Part shown: in pieces, positions 7,699-17,047 of the stretch
How the letters are laid out: each line of letters starts with the position of its first letter
Position numbering within the stretch: the stretch's first letter is position 1
Origin: Shewanella sp. ANA-3
GTDB lineage: Bacteria; Pseudomonadota; Gammaproteobacteria; Enterobacterales; Shewanellaceae
Direction: 5' to 3'
DNA length: 64,000 nt
Assembly: GCF_000203935.1 (NCBI RefSeq)
Contig: NC_008577.1
Span: 372,001-436,000, forward strand
Made by a program: the position numbers and the translations under genes
Notes under the pieces: model-generated
Told to the model about the DNA's origin: nothing
Databases searched by the model: none
The model's input: the letters and a program-made list of their open reading frames with translations, nothing else

Positions 7699-8595
7699 TT
7701 ACTGGGCGAGTTGGTTTTCCAATTTACGCAGCGCCGCTTTCACTTTACGGGTGTTTTCTGGCCCCATGCGGATCATCAGTTTTTGCGCGCTCGGTAAGGC
7801 TTCTAGATTAGGATCCACAAAGCGGTAGTTCACGCTGATTGAGCTCAGCTCAATAGGCTCTTCGATGATAGGAGCTGCGAGCATGATCTTAATGGCTTGC
7901 AGCATTCTGTCATTGAACTTGGCATTGCTGTAACCCAATTCGGCAAAGGCCTCGTCAAACAGCGGCGTGAGCTGTTTGTAGGTGTGCATTAAGGTTTGCT
8001 CATCCATGCTGGCAATCACAGTCGCGTAGGCGTCATATCTGTGGTAACTCTCTGGATTTAAATACACTTTGCTCGTTATTTCAGACACAGTGAACAGCTT
8101 TTCTGGGCCTTTGACTGGGCTGACTTTGCGGGCGAGATCGCCTTGGGCCAAGTTGTCCACGAACACCACAAACTGACGGGCCAAATCTTGGTTCACTAAG
8201 GAGGAGCCGACCACGTTGTTATTGATGATCGCCAGCGCTTTTTGATGCACAAAGGCATCGCTCTCAGGCAGGCTGGGGACGACTTCTTCTGGAATCGCAG
8301 GCTCGGTTGGCGTGACCGTGGTTTCGGTTTCCGTCGTGGTCGCCGCTGGGGTTTCATTTTCCACCGGCGCGGTTTCAGGCTCAGTGCCTGTTTCGAGCGT
8401 CATTGGTTCAGATGAAGGCGGCTCAGGCAGCACTATCGGCGCATTGGGGATGAGCTTGGGTGAGTCATCTTTGGTGTAGTAATAATAACCTCCCGCAGAG
8501 AGCAGCACGACGAGCACAATCGCAATCAAAGCAAAGCGATTACTGCTTGAGGAGGTTTCTTGAGGTGTAATTCTATCATCTTGATTAACTTGCAT
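7699..8595 (-). CDS. DUF3014 domain-containing membrane-anchored protein
   Basis: This 298-residue protein has a short cytoplasmic N-terminus, one membrane segment at about residues 21-43 (RFALIAIVLVVLLSAGGYYYY), and a Pro/Thr/Glu-rich linker (about 50-115, TETETTVTPTEPAIPEE). A globular periplasmic domain follows, containing ALAIINNNVVGSSLVNQDLARQFVVFVDNLA and YHRYDAYATVIASMDEQTL, which matches my recollection of the DUF3014 family. The function of that family is unknown. It lies downstream of recG on the same strand, with a terminator just after it. Confidence 0.75.
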   Translation of the reverse strand: MQVNQDDRITPQETSSSSNRFALIAIVLVVLLSAGGYYYYTKDDSPKLIPNAPIVLPEPPSSEPMTLETGTEPETAPVENETPAATTTETETTVTPTEPAIPEEVVPSLPESDAFVHQKALAIINNNVVGSSLVNQDLARQFVVFVDNLAQGDLARKVSPVKGPEKLFTVSEITSKVYLNPESYHRYDAYATVIASMDEQTLMHTYKQLTPLFDEAFAELGYSNAKFNDRMLQAIKIMLAAPIIEEPIELSSISVNYRFVDPNLEALPSAQKLMIRMGPENTRKVKAALRKLENQLAQ

Positions 8596-8773
8596 TTTAC
8601 ATCCTTCGCTTAAGTGTCAAGGTAACGGGGTGAATACATGCAGCTAACATTTAAAGTGCAAGTGCCAACGAGTTGTCGGTGGCAGGTTCATTGTGCAAGT
8701 TTCCACGCGCTTGTCCATAGCGGTGAGCTGAACAGGTTGAATTTATTTTACCTTGAAGGGGTTAGCTTAAGGT

Positions 8774-10864
8774 TTAGGCCTGAACGTATTGTTGCCTGTG
8801 TCCAAGCCAACGATGAATAATGGCATCGACCGACTCTGGCGCCTGTGACATCACATGGCTCGCCAGTTTTTGGATATGTGGGATAAGCGCCTGATCGCGG
8901 ACAAGGTCGGCAATTTTCAGCTCGGCCAGTCCCGTTTGCTTAGTGCCCAGTACTTCGCCCGGCCCACGGATCTCTAAGTCTTTCTGTGCAATCACAAAAC
9001 CATCATTACTTTGCCTGAGCACATTTAACCGCTGGCTCGCGGTTTGGCTCAATGGCGCCTTGTAGAGTAACACACAATGGCTTGCCACGGCACCGCGCCC
9101 TACACGACCCCGCAGCTGGTGTAACTGTGCAAGGCCCAGTCGCTCTGGGTTTTCGATAATCATTAAGCTGGAGTTGGGGACGTCAACGCCGACTTCAATC
9201 ACTGTGGTTGCCACCAAGAGATGTATGCTTCCCGCCTTGAAGTCTGCCATAATTTTTTGTTTTTCGGCGCTTTTCATCCGGCCGTGAACTAAGCCTATGC
9301 TCAGTTCCGGTAGCGCTTGGCGCAACTCTTCGGCGGTATCTTCCGCCGCTTGGCACTCGAGGACTTCGGATTCTTCAATCAAGGTACATACCCAATAGGC
9401 TTGGCGTTTATCCGTGACTACGCTGTTGCGGACGCGCTCGAGCACTTCATTGCGACGCGAATCGGGAATGGCGACTGTGGTCACGGGCGTGCGGCCGGGC
9501 GGCAACTCATCGATAATCGAGGTGTCCAAATCGGCGTAGGCCGTCATGGCCAAGGTGCGCGGAATGGGGGTCGCCGTCATAATCAACTGGTGGGGATGAA
9601 AGCCTTGGTTAATGCCTTTTTCCCTGAGCCCCATCCGTTGGTGAACCCCGAACCTGTGCTGCTCATCGATAATGATTAAAGCCAACTTATTGAAGGTTAC
9701 CTGCTGCTGGAAGATGGCATGGGTGCCTATCACTATTTGCGCCGCGCCCGATTCAATATCTTCTAAAGATTGTGCCCGTGCCTTGCCTTTAAGCTTGCCC
9801 GCAAGCCATCCCACTTTTAACCCGAGGGGTTCAAACCACGCGGCAAAGTTAGTCGCATGCTGCTCGGCGAGTAATTCGGTGGGCGCCATCATGGCCACTT
9901 GGTAGCCATTTTCGATGGCTTGCAATGCGGCGAGGGCGGCGACCAAGGTTTTACCCGAGCCCACATCGCCTTGAACTAAGCGCATCATAGGGTGCGGCTG
10001 CGCTAAATCTTTACCTATCTCGGCGACGACCCTTTGCTGTGCGCCCGTCGGTTTGAAGGGCAATGAGGCGAGAAAGGGATTCAAAAGCTGGCCGCTGGCG
10101 TGCATGGTGACGGCAGCGTCGAGATTGCTGCGCTGCCTGAGGCGGAGCATGCTGAGGTTATGGGCGAGCAGTTCTTCCTGCACCAGTCGTTGCTGCGCCG
10201 GGTGCTGGCCGAGCTCTAAGTCAAATTGCGATATCCCGGCGTGGGGGCGATGCAGGGTTTGCAACGCTTGTTTCAAGCTCATGCTATTGGGCTGCAAATT
10301 GGCGGGTAATAACTCGGTCAAACCGCCGTCTTCTAATAATTCGAGGGCTTGCTCGGTAAGCTTAATCCAGCTCGCCTGCTTGAGCCCTTCCGTGGTGGGA
10401 TATATTGGCGTGAGGGTATCACTTAAATGAATATCTTCACCGGGATAGACAATTTTGTACTCGGGATGGACGATTTCGGCCTGATGATTGCCCCGGCGAA
10501 TTTCGCCATAGGCGCGGATCATTAAGCCATTTTGCATCGCATTACGTTGCGCCATCGAAAAGTTAAAGAAGCGTAGACTCATGCTGCCAGTATTATCGCG
10601 CACATTGCACACCAGCATGCGTTTGCGGCCTTGAATGATTTGCGTCGACTGGATTTCGGCTTCAATGGTGCCGTAATTACCCGGCATTAAGGCGGCAATA
10701 GGATAAATTTGAGTGCGGTCTTCGTAGCGCAGGGGTAAGTGAAACAGCAGATCTTGTACTGTTGTGATGCCGAGCTTGGCGAGTTTTTCCGCCACCCTTT
10801 TGGCGACGCCTTTGAGGTCGGTGATCGGAACAAGATCCAATTGCTGCAAGTCGTTAGCGCTCAA
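8774..10864 (-). CDS. recG: ATP-dependent DNA helicase RecG
   Basis: RecG remodels stalled replication forks and branch-migrates Holliday junctions. The protein has 696 residues (E. coli about 693). The wedge/OB-fold domain occupies the N-terminal third (LRYEDRTQIYPIAALMPG and VRDNTGSMSLRFFNFS). The helicase core shows Walker A GDVGSGKTLVAALA, the DEQH box IIIDEQHRFGVHQR, the TATPIPRTLA motif III, and motif VI QLRGRVGRG. It is a complete, ordinary copy. The ATG at 10864 begins MSANDLQQLDLVPITDLKGV, the usual RecG start. The DUF3014 gene follows 178 bases later on the same strand. Confidence 0.97.
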   Translation of the reverse strand: MSANDLQQLDLVPITDLKGVAKRVAEKLAKLGITTVQDLLFHLPLRYEDRTQIYPIAALMPGNYGTIEAEIQSTQIIQGRKRMLVCNVRDNTGSMSLRFFNFSMAQRNAMQNGLMIRAYGEIRRGNHQAEIVHPEYKIVYPGEDIHLSDTLTPIYPTTEGLKQASWIKLTEQALELLEDGGLTELLPANLQPNSMSLKQALQTLHRPHAGISQFDLELGQHPAQQRLVQEELLAHNLSMLRLRQRSNLDAAVTMHASGQLLNPFLASLPFKPTGAQQRVVAEIGKDLAQPHPMMRLVQGDVGSGKTLVAALAALQAIENGYQVAMMAPTELLAEQHATNFAAWFEPLGLKVGWLAGKLKGKARAQSLEDIESGAAQIVIGTHAIFQQQVTFNKLALIIIDEQHRFGVHQRMGLREKGINQGFHPHQLIMTATPIPRTLAMTAYADLDTSIIDELPPGRTPVTTVAIPDSRRNEVLERVRNSVVTDKRQAYWVCTLIEESEVLECQAAEDTAEELRQALPELSIGLVHGRMKSAEKQKIMADFKAGSIHLLVATTVIEVGVDVPNSSLMIIENPERLGLAQLHQLRGRVGRGAVASHCVLLYKAPLSQTASQRLNVLRQSNDGFVIAQKDLEIRGPGEVLGTKQTGLAELKIADLVRDQALIPHIQKLASHVMSQAPESVDAIIHRWLGHRQQYVQA

Positions 10865-11022
10865 TCACTGTGAATTTATACATATACTAACAGAGTATAA
10901 GCGTAAGGCAATCTTGGGCTGAGTTGCTCGGTGGGTGCGGTTATAGGAGGGTTTAGCGACGAATTGAGGATTTATTTCAGTCTTATGGGCTAAATTGCCC
11001 TTGGAGCATATTTCTCCTTATC

Positions 11023-11062
11023 TTATTCATATTAAAATAAATTTATTCATATTAAAATAAAT
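11023..11062. repeat. Exact 20-bp tandem duplication in the recG/11252 intergenic region
   Basis: An AT-rich 20-base unit (TTATTCATAT followed by TAAAATAAAT) occurs twice in immediate succession. It lies in the 387-bp divergent gap between recG and the binding-protein gene, about 190 bases before the latter's start. It could be a duplicated UP-like or regulator-binding element or a simple replication-slippage duplication. No other convincing feature is visible in the gap. Confidence 0.7.
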
Positions 11063-11251
11063 GTGTTCGAATCCTAGAATTAAACGATAGAGAAAATCAT
11101 CATTCGTTATTAATAACGTACACTTTGTAAGTTTTTGTGGTTTAATCGAATGATTGATTGCCTGTATCGGGCATAAATTTTTATGCGGTAACACGGTTGT
11201 GAATCGATAATAAGAAAGTGACCTCTGGTGACGGATCACATGTGGGGAAAC

Positions 11252-12298
11252 ATGGTCGAGGAGTACTCGCCTTTGCGTCTATGGTGCTTAACCTGTTTAT
11301 TTATTGGCATATTGTTTTCTGCTATGCCAGCATGGGCCAAACTCGATGTGGCGTTTTTCAATCCCGGTGCCGAGGCCGATAGCTTTTGGGGTGATGTCGA
11401 CAAATTAATGTGGGTGGCCTCAGCAAAACTCGACATTAATTTGCAAATTATCCATTCAGATCGCAATCATTTTAAAATGATTAGCCAGTTAGACTCTTTA
11501 TTAAAATCGCAACAATCCCTTCCTAATCAGGTTATTTTGGTTAATGAGAAGCAGTCAGCATTAAAAATGTTGCAGATGCTTTATCACCATCCCATTTATG
11601 TGCAGCTTATATTGAATGATATTTCCGTGGCCGAACGGGAAATGCTATTGCAAGATCCCCACTGGCAGACCTATTTATTGCCCGCCATTATGCCCGATAA
11701 CTATGCTATCGGAGCCGAGACCGCTAAAGCTTTGTTAACGGGGTTAGACGTTAAAAAAGCTAAGGTTTTATTGATCTCGGGCGATAAGTCCACGCCCGCA
11801 TCTGTTCTGCGGACTCAGGGCGCCAACGATTATTTCTTTATGCAACCCAATGTGACAGTCACACAAACGGTTTATGGCCAATGGAGTGAGGATATTGCCT
11901 ATGGGCAAGCATTGACGCTGCTGACCCGTTATCCCGATTTAAAGCTGATTTGGACCGCAAGTGACAGAATGGCGATGGGGGTAATTAAAGCATTGAAGGA
12001 AAAAGGGCTCAACCCTGGGCGAGACGTGTTGGTGAGCTCTGTAAATACGTCCGCCGAGATTTTACGACTCCGTCAGGAGCAACAACTCAGTGTACTCGGT
12101 GGTGGGCATTTTTTAGCGGGCGCATTGGGGTTAGTGCAACTGCAACATTATCAGGCGACAGGGCAATATTATCCCTACGATAAGGTCCAGTTATTCAGCG
12201 TGCTTGAGCCAAGCTCAGACTTTTCTCGCATGTTAGTGGCAAGGGATTGGTCGGCAATTTTCCAATCCCAAATCTTGGATAAGTTGCCACCGCAATAA
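11252..12298 (+). CDS. Periplasmic sugar-binding-like protein (LacI/LuxP-type fold) paired with a diguanylate cyclase
   Basis: This is a secreted protein of about 348 residues: a signal peptide (LRLWCLTCLFIGILFSAMPAWA) and then a type I periplasmic binding protein fold. LDVAFFNPGAEADSFWGDV begins lobe 1; KAKVLLISGDKSTPASVLR, KLIWTASDRMAMGVIKALKE and DVLVSSVNTSAEILR are typical of the second lobe and hinge. It lies 16 bases upstream of a membrane GGDEF gene. This suggests a LuxP/LuxQ-like arrangement in which the soluble protein binds a ligand and signals through the periplasmic domain of the cyclase. No ABC permease or ATPase is nearby, which argues against transport. ATG 11252 (GGGGA upstream) is preferred; ATG 11240 or GTG 11228 are possible. 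The ligand is unknown. Confidence 0.75.
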   Translation: MVEEYSPLRLWCLTCLFIGILFSAMPAWAKLDVAFFNPGAEADSFWGDVDKLMWVASAKLDINLQIIHSDRNHFKMISQLDSLLKSQQSLPNQVILVNEKQSALKMLQMLYHHPIYVQLILNDISVAEREMLLQDPHWQTYLLPAIMPDNYAIGAETAKALLTGLDVKKAKVLLISGDKSTPASVLRTQGANDYFFMQPNVTVTQTVYGQWSEDIAYGQALTLLTRYPDLKLIWTASDRMAMGVIKALKEKGLNPGRDVLVSSVNTSAEILRLRQEQQLSVLGGGHFLAGALGLVQLQHYQATGQYYPYDKVQLFSVLEPSSDFSRMLVARDWSAIFQSQILDKLPPQ

Positions 12299-12314
12299 TA
12301 ACGAATAGGTATCC

Positions 12315-14132
12315 ATGAAGCATCGTAATCATTCCATCAGCCACAGGATGACGCTCACTATTATTGGGGTGAGCTCGTTTTTTGCCGTCCTGACTATGTT
12401 GGTGCAGTTGGTATGGAACTATCAGGAGAGCATAGATAAGGCCACGGCAGATATTCGTGAGTATTCCGAGTCTATCTTGCCTAGCATTGCTAAGTCGCTC
12501 TGGGATGTCGACCATAGCCTGTTATCCGATCTGTTGTCGGGTTTAGGGATGATGCCCATGGTCTCGAGTGTCAATCTCGAAAGTGTCGATGGTGTGACTA
12601 TGCAGTTAGGTAAGTCCTTAGGTGCGCAGGAGGACAACCAAACTTCGTTTCATTATCCGATTATGTATCAAGAGCAGCGGATTGGCTCACTCACCGTTGG
12701 TCTGGACACCAATAAGCTGTATTACGAATTATGGCAGCAGTTGATTATCATCGTCCTCGGCAATGGCCTTAAAACCCTGCTGATGATTTACCTGATCCTC
12801 ACTATGGTGCGTTTATTGGTGACCAACCGATTGTCGGCACTGGAGCGGTTTGCCAATCAAATCAATTTGAATTCATTACCCAAACTGAAAGTGCCCATCA
12901 GTGTAGTGACTAGCCAAGATGAAATTGGCCATGTAGCGCAATCGCTACAGGCCATGTATCAGCGCATTCGCAATGACTTAGCCATTAACAAACGTCAGGG
13001 GCGCGAATTACAACAGCAGCAGAATCAGTTGGCGCGTTTAGTCGACGAACGAACTCAAGAGCTTAATTGGCAATCCCAGGCGAATCAGTTATTAGCCGAG
13101 ATGTCATTGCAGTTTTTAACCACAGATACCTCGCAACTGGATGAATGCCTCGCCGATGCCTGCCATCGCATTGGACTGTTATTCGATGTTGAACGGGTCA
13201 GTATTATTGAGTTTACCCAGCGCTACGCCAATTATCGTAGCTTTTGGAGCTGCGAGTCGCAGGCAAATCAGATCCAAGATATCTCAGTCGATAGTGTTGC
13301 CGTGCTGGCACAAAAGTTTGTGTCGGAGTCGACGTTAGTCATCGAATCGATTGATTTTTTAGAGCGTGAGTCTCCTACGGAATACCAAGCGCTGCGCTCG
13401 GTTGGGATTTGTTCTATCGCCGCATTTGCGATTAAAAATGCCAATGAATTACTCGGTTTACTCTCTCTTTCCATGGTGAGCCGTCCATTAAATTGGAATC
13501 CACAAAAGAAGGTGATGCTGACTCAATTTGCGGCGGCTCTGAACGAATTATTACTGCGTGAGGAAAAAGAGCGACAGATGCTCAGCCTGCAACAGGCTTT
13601 AGTGTCGGTGAATGCTCAACTACGTGTGATGGCCGAAACCGATGAGTTGACTGGTTTAAGCAATCGTCGCCCTTTTACTCATACTTTGGAAACCTTGCTC
13701 CAACAAGCTAAACCCGTGGGGTTGCTGATGTTGGATGTCGATTACTTTAAGAGTTACAACGACACTTACGGTCACCTCGAAGGCGATGCGGCGCTTAGAT
13801 TGGTTGCGCAGGCGCTCAAACAGTGTGATGTCTTGCCGCAGGATAGTTTGCTGGCTCGAATCGGTGGCGAAGAGTTTGCGATTATTCTTGAGCAGATAAC
13901 GCCTATCCAATTGGAGGCCATAGCCAACCAACTCTGCTATCGAGTCGCCGCCTTGGATATTCCCCATCGTAGCTCTCCCAAGGGCAAAATTACCCTCAGC
14001 ATTGGTGGCGTGTATCTCCCCTTAGATACAAGCGTTCGCGGTTTTACCCTCTCTGAGGTGCTGCGCCGGGCCGATATTTGTTTGTACCGCGCCAAAGAGC
14101 AAGGACGCAATACTGTGGTCATCGAATCGTAA
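12315..14132 (+). CDS. Membrane diguanylate cyclase with periplasmic sensor, HAMP-like, GAF and GGDEF domains
   Basis: This 605-residue protein probably makes c-di-GMP. A first membrane helix lies at about residues 11-33, a periplasmic sensor at about 34-140 (QESIDKATADIREYSESIL), and a second helix at about 145-170 (LIIIVLGNGLKTLLMIYLIL). A HAMP-like/coiled-coil linker extends to about 245, followed by a GAF-like domain (about 255-420) and a GGDEF domain (about 435-605). The active-site loop is GGEEF at 517-521, a functional variant. The position of the allosteric inhibitory RxxD site reads LPQD, so product feedback through that site is probably missing. The gene is coupled to the upstream periplasmic binding protein, its likely input partner. 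Confidence 0.87.
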   Translation: MKHRNHSISHRMTLTIIGVSSFFAVLTMLVQLVWNYQESIDKATADIREYSESILPSIAKSLWDVDHSLLSDLLSGLGMMPMVSSVNLESVDGVTMQLGKSLGAQEDNQTSFHYPIMYQEQRIGSLTVGLDTNKLYYELWQQLIIIVLGNGLKTLLMIYLILTMVRLLVTNRLSALERFANQINLNSLPKLKVPISVVTSQDEIGHVAQSLQAMYQRIRNDLAINKRQGRELQQQQNQLARLVDERTQELNWQSQANQLLAEMSLQFLTTDTSQLDECLADACHRIGLLFDVERVSIIEFTQRYANYRSFWSCESQANQIQDISVDSVAVLAQKFVSESTLVIESIDFLERESPTEYQALRSVGICSIAAFAIKNANELLGLLSLSMVSRPLNWNPQKKVMLTQFAAALNELLLREEKERQMLSLQQALVSVNAQLRVMAETDELTGLSNRRPFTHTLETLLQQAKPVGLLMLDVDYFKSYNDTYGHLEGDAALRLVAQALKQCDVLPQDSLLARIGGEEFAIILEQITPIQLEAIANQLCYRVAALDIPHRSSPKGKITLSIGGVYLPLDTSVRGFTLSEVLRRADICLYRAKEQGRNTVVIES

Positions 14133-14283
14133 ACTGCCTCGAGACTTTGCCTCAAGACTTGCTAAGTTACTGTTGATTAAGGCTCGCCTCAACGTGTTTG
14201 CAACCTAGCCGTGGCGGCAGATTTATTTCTGCTTTGGGGCTGCTATAATTGCCGCCCTTTATTTTCCATCTGTAGGTTCTGGC

Positions 14284-14697
14284 GTGTCGAAACGGGGCAA
14301 AAATACGGCTAATGCGGTGGCGATTTTCAATATCGATGATTTGTCGACTTGGCAAAAATACCGTAAAGGCTTGTGCGACACTTGCCACGCTACCTGCTGT
14401 ACGCTGCCTGTTGAAGTGACGGTCAGCGACCTAGTGCGCATGACGTTAGTCGATGAGTTTGAAGCCGAGGGCGATCTCAAAGCCATCGCCAAACGTCTGC
14501 AAAAAGCGCGTATTATCGACAACTTTAACCATAAAACCGCGATATTTACTCTGGCCCGTATGGCCAACGATGACTGCTTGTATTTAGACAGTAAAACCCG
14601 CCGCTGCACCATTTATCATCAACGTCCAGAGACGTGCCGTAACCATCCACAAATTGGCCCTAAGGCGAATTACTGCCCTTATCGCCCCCGTGAGTAA
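14284..14697 (+). CDS. YkgJ-family cysteine cluster protein
   Basis: This 137-residue protein has the cysteine pattern of the YkgJ/CxxCxxCC metal-binding family: CDTCHATCC at about residues 37-45, DDCLYL, RRCTIYHQRPETCRNHP, and a final NYCPY. These cysteines probably bind a metal or Fe-S centre; the biological role is not known. A GTG start at 14284 is used. The 3' end overlaps the convergent solute-binding protein gene by 38 bases. Confidence 0.8.
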   Translation: MSKRGKNTANAVAIFNIDDLSTWQKYRKGLCDTCHATCCTLPVEVTVSDLVRMTLVDEFEAEGDLKAIAKRLQKARIIDNFNHKTAIFTLARMANDDCLYLDSKTRRCTIYHQRPETCRNHPQIGPKANYCPYRPRE

Positions 14698-15499
14698 GCT
14701 TTTGAATATGGTATTGGTAGAGGGTTTCGAGTTGGTGGTTATCACGCATCGCCTTGACCTGCCGATTAAACTCACGAGCAATCAAGTCTTTATGAGCCGA
14801 ACGCTTAGAGATAAGCATATAAAAGGGCTCCTGTTGAGTATTCGGCGACGGTTGTGAGGTGAGTGTCTTCGGCAGTTCGCCAGCCTGCGCTAAGGCGAGT
14901 GTGCCTGCCAAAATCTCCTTACGGGCGATAAAGAATTTACACCTGTGTTTCAGCAGCATTTCCGGTAGATGATGTAGAGAATTTATCTCGCTAATTGGCG
15001 TGTCGTGATGCCAGCCAAAGTTGTCGTAATTGAAGCCTTTAATGCCGCAAACCGTGCCAAAATCAGCCAACTGATTGATATCATTTATATGAAATTGCGG
15101 GTCTAGTTCTGCTTTCAAATAAAAATAACTGGGGGTGAGGTAATAATAAGCAATAGATGGGATATAATCAGTCGCCCTTTGTCGGTTGAGCGATGCGCTC
15201 ATTGCGGCATCTATGCTGCCATTTTGAACGTCCTTCAAACAGCGTAACCAAGGCAAAGCCTGCACTTCATAATCAATTCCAATGGGTTTAAAGGTGCGTT
15301 CTAGCAGGTCGATATCGTAGCCGCTAAGCGTGGAAGTCTTAATGCCATCTTGCCGAATAAAATAATTAAACGGTGGATATTCAGTCTCTTCGACACAAAA
15401 GCGTAACCTTAATGGGGAAAGCTCGTCTGCGCCATGGGCAGCAGGCGAGAGCAGAATCACGCATAACAAGGCGATTAGCGGATATAATAAACGCATCAT
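14660..15499 (-). CDS. Periplasmic amino-acid-type solute-binding protein (SBP_bac_3)
   Basis: This 279-residue protein has a signal peptide (LLYPLIALLCVILLSPAAHG) followed by a family 3 solute-binding fold: FCVEETEYPPFNYF, GYDIDLLERTFKPIG, and NGSIDAAMSASLNRQRATDY. It may bind an amino acid or similar small molecule in the periplasm. No ABC transporter genes lie beside it, so it may work with a distant transporter or as a sensor partner, which is common for orphan copies in Shewanella. It converges on and overlaps the YkgJ-type gene. Confidence 0.8.
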   Translation of the reverse strand: MMRLLYPLIALLCVILLSPAAHGADELSPLRLRFCVEETEYPPFNYFIRQDGIKTSTLSGYDIDLLERTFKPIGIDYEVQALPWLRCLKDVQNGSIDAAMSASLNRQRATDYIPSIAYYYLTPSYFYLKAELDPQFHINDINQLADFGTVCGIKGFNYDNFGWHHDTPISEINSLHHLPEMLLKHRCKFFIARKEILAGTLALAQAGELPKTLTSQPSPNTQQEPFYMLISKRSAHKDLIAREFNRQVKAMRDNHQLETLYQYHIQKLTHGGDKGSNSP

Positions 15500-15671
15500 A
15501 CTTTTTAAGCGCAGTGGCGATTTTTTTAAAGTGTAGCAAAGGGCTTAGCGGCAGCAGGGTTCTTTTATCGCCACAGGCTTGTGCCGCTTTACGGGGCCAA
15601 ATCCAACTGACTCGCGAAAATCACTGCGCGGGTTGGTACAAGTAAGTCTAGTGTGAAACAAAAGGTGTTAC

Positions 15672-16988
15672 ATGAGTCTCTTAGATAACGTGATGATTAT
15701 ATTGTGCTTAATTGGCGCAAGTTGTTTCTTTTCCATGTCAGAAATCGCTTTGGCCGCATCACGCAAAATCCGTTTACGTCAATTAGCCGATGAAGGCGAT
15801 AGCCGCGCCGAAAAAGTGCTGCAACTCCAAGCCCAGCCCGGTAGCTTTTTTACTGTGGTGCAAATTGGCCTGAATGCCGTTGCCATCATGGGCGGTATTG
15901 TGGGTGAATCGGCGTTTCGTCCCTATTTTTACCAGTTTTTAAGTGCGTGGTTGAGCGACCCTTGGCTGAGCCAGCTGAGCTTCTTCCTGTCTTTCTTTGT
16001 GGTAACCAGTGCCTTTATTTTGGTCGCCGATTTAATGCCTAAGCGAATTGCGATGGCGATGCCTGAATCGGTTGCGCTAGTGGTTGTTGGGCCAATGAGT
16101 TTCTGCATCGCGATCCTGCGTCCATTGGTGTGGTTTTTCAATGGCATGGCTAGCGGTATCTTCAAGTTGCTGCAGATCCCTACCGTGCGTAACGATGAAA
16201 TCACCCCAGATGATATTTATGCGGTCATGAACGCGGGGGCTGAAGCTGGGGTGCTCGACAAGGGCGAGCAACAAATGATCGAAAATGTGTTTGAAATGCA
16301 AACCGTTTCGGTAACGTCCGCCATGACGGCCCGCGAAAGCTTAGTGTATTTCCTGTTGCAAGACAGCGAGGAGGATATCAAGCGTAAGATTGCCGAAGAT
16401 CCCCATACTAAGTTTTTGGTCTGCGATGGCCAATTGGATATGGTCAAAGGGTTTGTGGATGCGAAGGAACTGCTGATCCGTGTGATCAACGGTGAAAAAA
16501 TTACCTTAAAAGACAACAGTCTTGTGCATACCTCGCTGATTATTCCCGATACCTTAAGCCTGTCTGAGGCGATGGAATACTTCAAAAATAGCCGCGCCGA
16601 TTTCGCGGTGGTGATGAACGAATATGCTCTGGTTGTGGGGATTGTCACCACCAACGATCTGCAGCGCGCGGTGATGGGGGCCTGGTCGCTACACGAGAGC
16701 GAAGAGCAAATTATTGCCCGTGATGGCAATTCTTGGTTAGTGGATGGGGTGACGCCGATTACCGACGTAATGCGTGCCTTCGATATTGAGGAATTCCCCC
16801 ATAATCAAAACTACGAAACCATTGCTGGCTTTATGATGTACATGCTGCGTAAGATCCCCAAGCGCACCGACTTTGTTAACTATGCTGGCTACAAGTTTGA
16901 AGTGGTGGATATCGACGCCTACAAGGTCGACCAATTGCTTGTAACTCGTATCGATGGCAACGATAAGTTGATGTCGCCAGATACCTAA
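15672..16988 (+). CDS. paeA: PaeA/YtfL-like polyamine exporter (CNNM/CorC-HlyC family)
   Basis: This 438-residue inner-membrane protein is closely similar over its whole length to E. coli YtfL (PaeA, putrescine/cadaverine export): SEIALAASRKIRLRQLADEG, FFTVVQIGLNAVAIMGGIVG, and near the end YETIAGFMMYMLRKIPKRTD and VVDIDAYKVDQLLVTRID. Domain order is DUF21 membrane domain (about 1-190, several helices), a pair of CBS domains (about 205-330, including DFAVVMNEYALVVGIVTTND), and a CorC/HlyC C-terminal domain (about 345-430). It is followed by a strong terminator. Confidence 0.9.
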   Translation: MSLLDNVMIILCLIGASCFFSMSEIALAASRKIRLRQLADEGDSRAEKVLQLQAQPGSFFTVVQIGLNAVAIMGGIVGESAFRPYFYQFLSAWLSDPWLSQLSFFLSFFVVTSAFILVADLMPKRIAMAMPESVALVVVGPMSFCIAILRPLVWFFNGMASGIFKLLQIPTVRNDEITPDDIYAVMNAGAEAGVLDKGEQQMIENVFEMQTVSVTSAMTARESLVYFLLQDSEEDIKRKIAEDPHTKFLVCDGQLDMVKGFVDAKELLIRVINGEKITLKDNSLVHTSLIIPDTLSLSEAMEYFKNSRADFAVVMNEYALVVGIVTTNDLQRAVMGAWSLHESEEQIIARDGNSWLVDGVTPITDVMRAFDIEEFPHNQNYETIAGFMMYMLRKIPKRTDFVNYAGYKFEVVDIDAYKVDQLLVTRIDGNDKLMSPDT

Positions 16989-17003
16989 TCTTATCAACAT
17001 CAT

Positions 17004-17031
17004 AAAAAAACGGGACTCAGTCCCGTTTTTT
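17004..17031. terminator. Bidirectional rho-independent terminator between paeA and ilvY
   Basis: The hairpin AAAAAACGGGACT, loop CA, GTCCCGTTTTTT is symmetric, with A and T runs on both sides. It serves paeA on the plus strand and ilvY (stop at 17048) on the minus strand. Confidence 0.9.
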
Positions 17032-17047
17032 ATATTGCTACTAAAAT

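Noticed and set aside
8638..8820. Possible 60-residue plus-strand gene between recG and the DUF3014 gene
   Set aside because: It overlaps the 3' end of recG, lacks a recognisable family, and appears to be chance.
15373..15645. Plus-strand 90-residue frame opposite the solute-binding protein
   Set aside because: Mostly inside a well-supported gene on the other strand, and the sequence is not protein-like.
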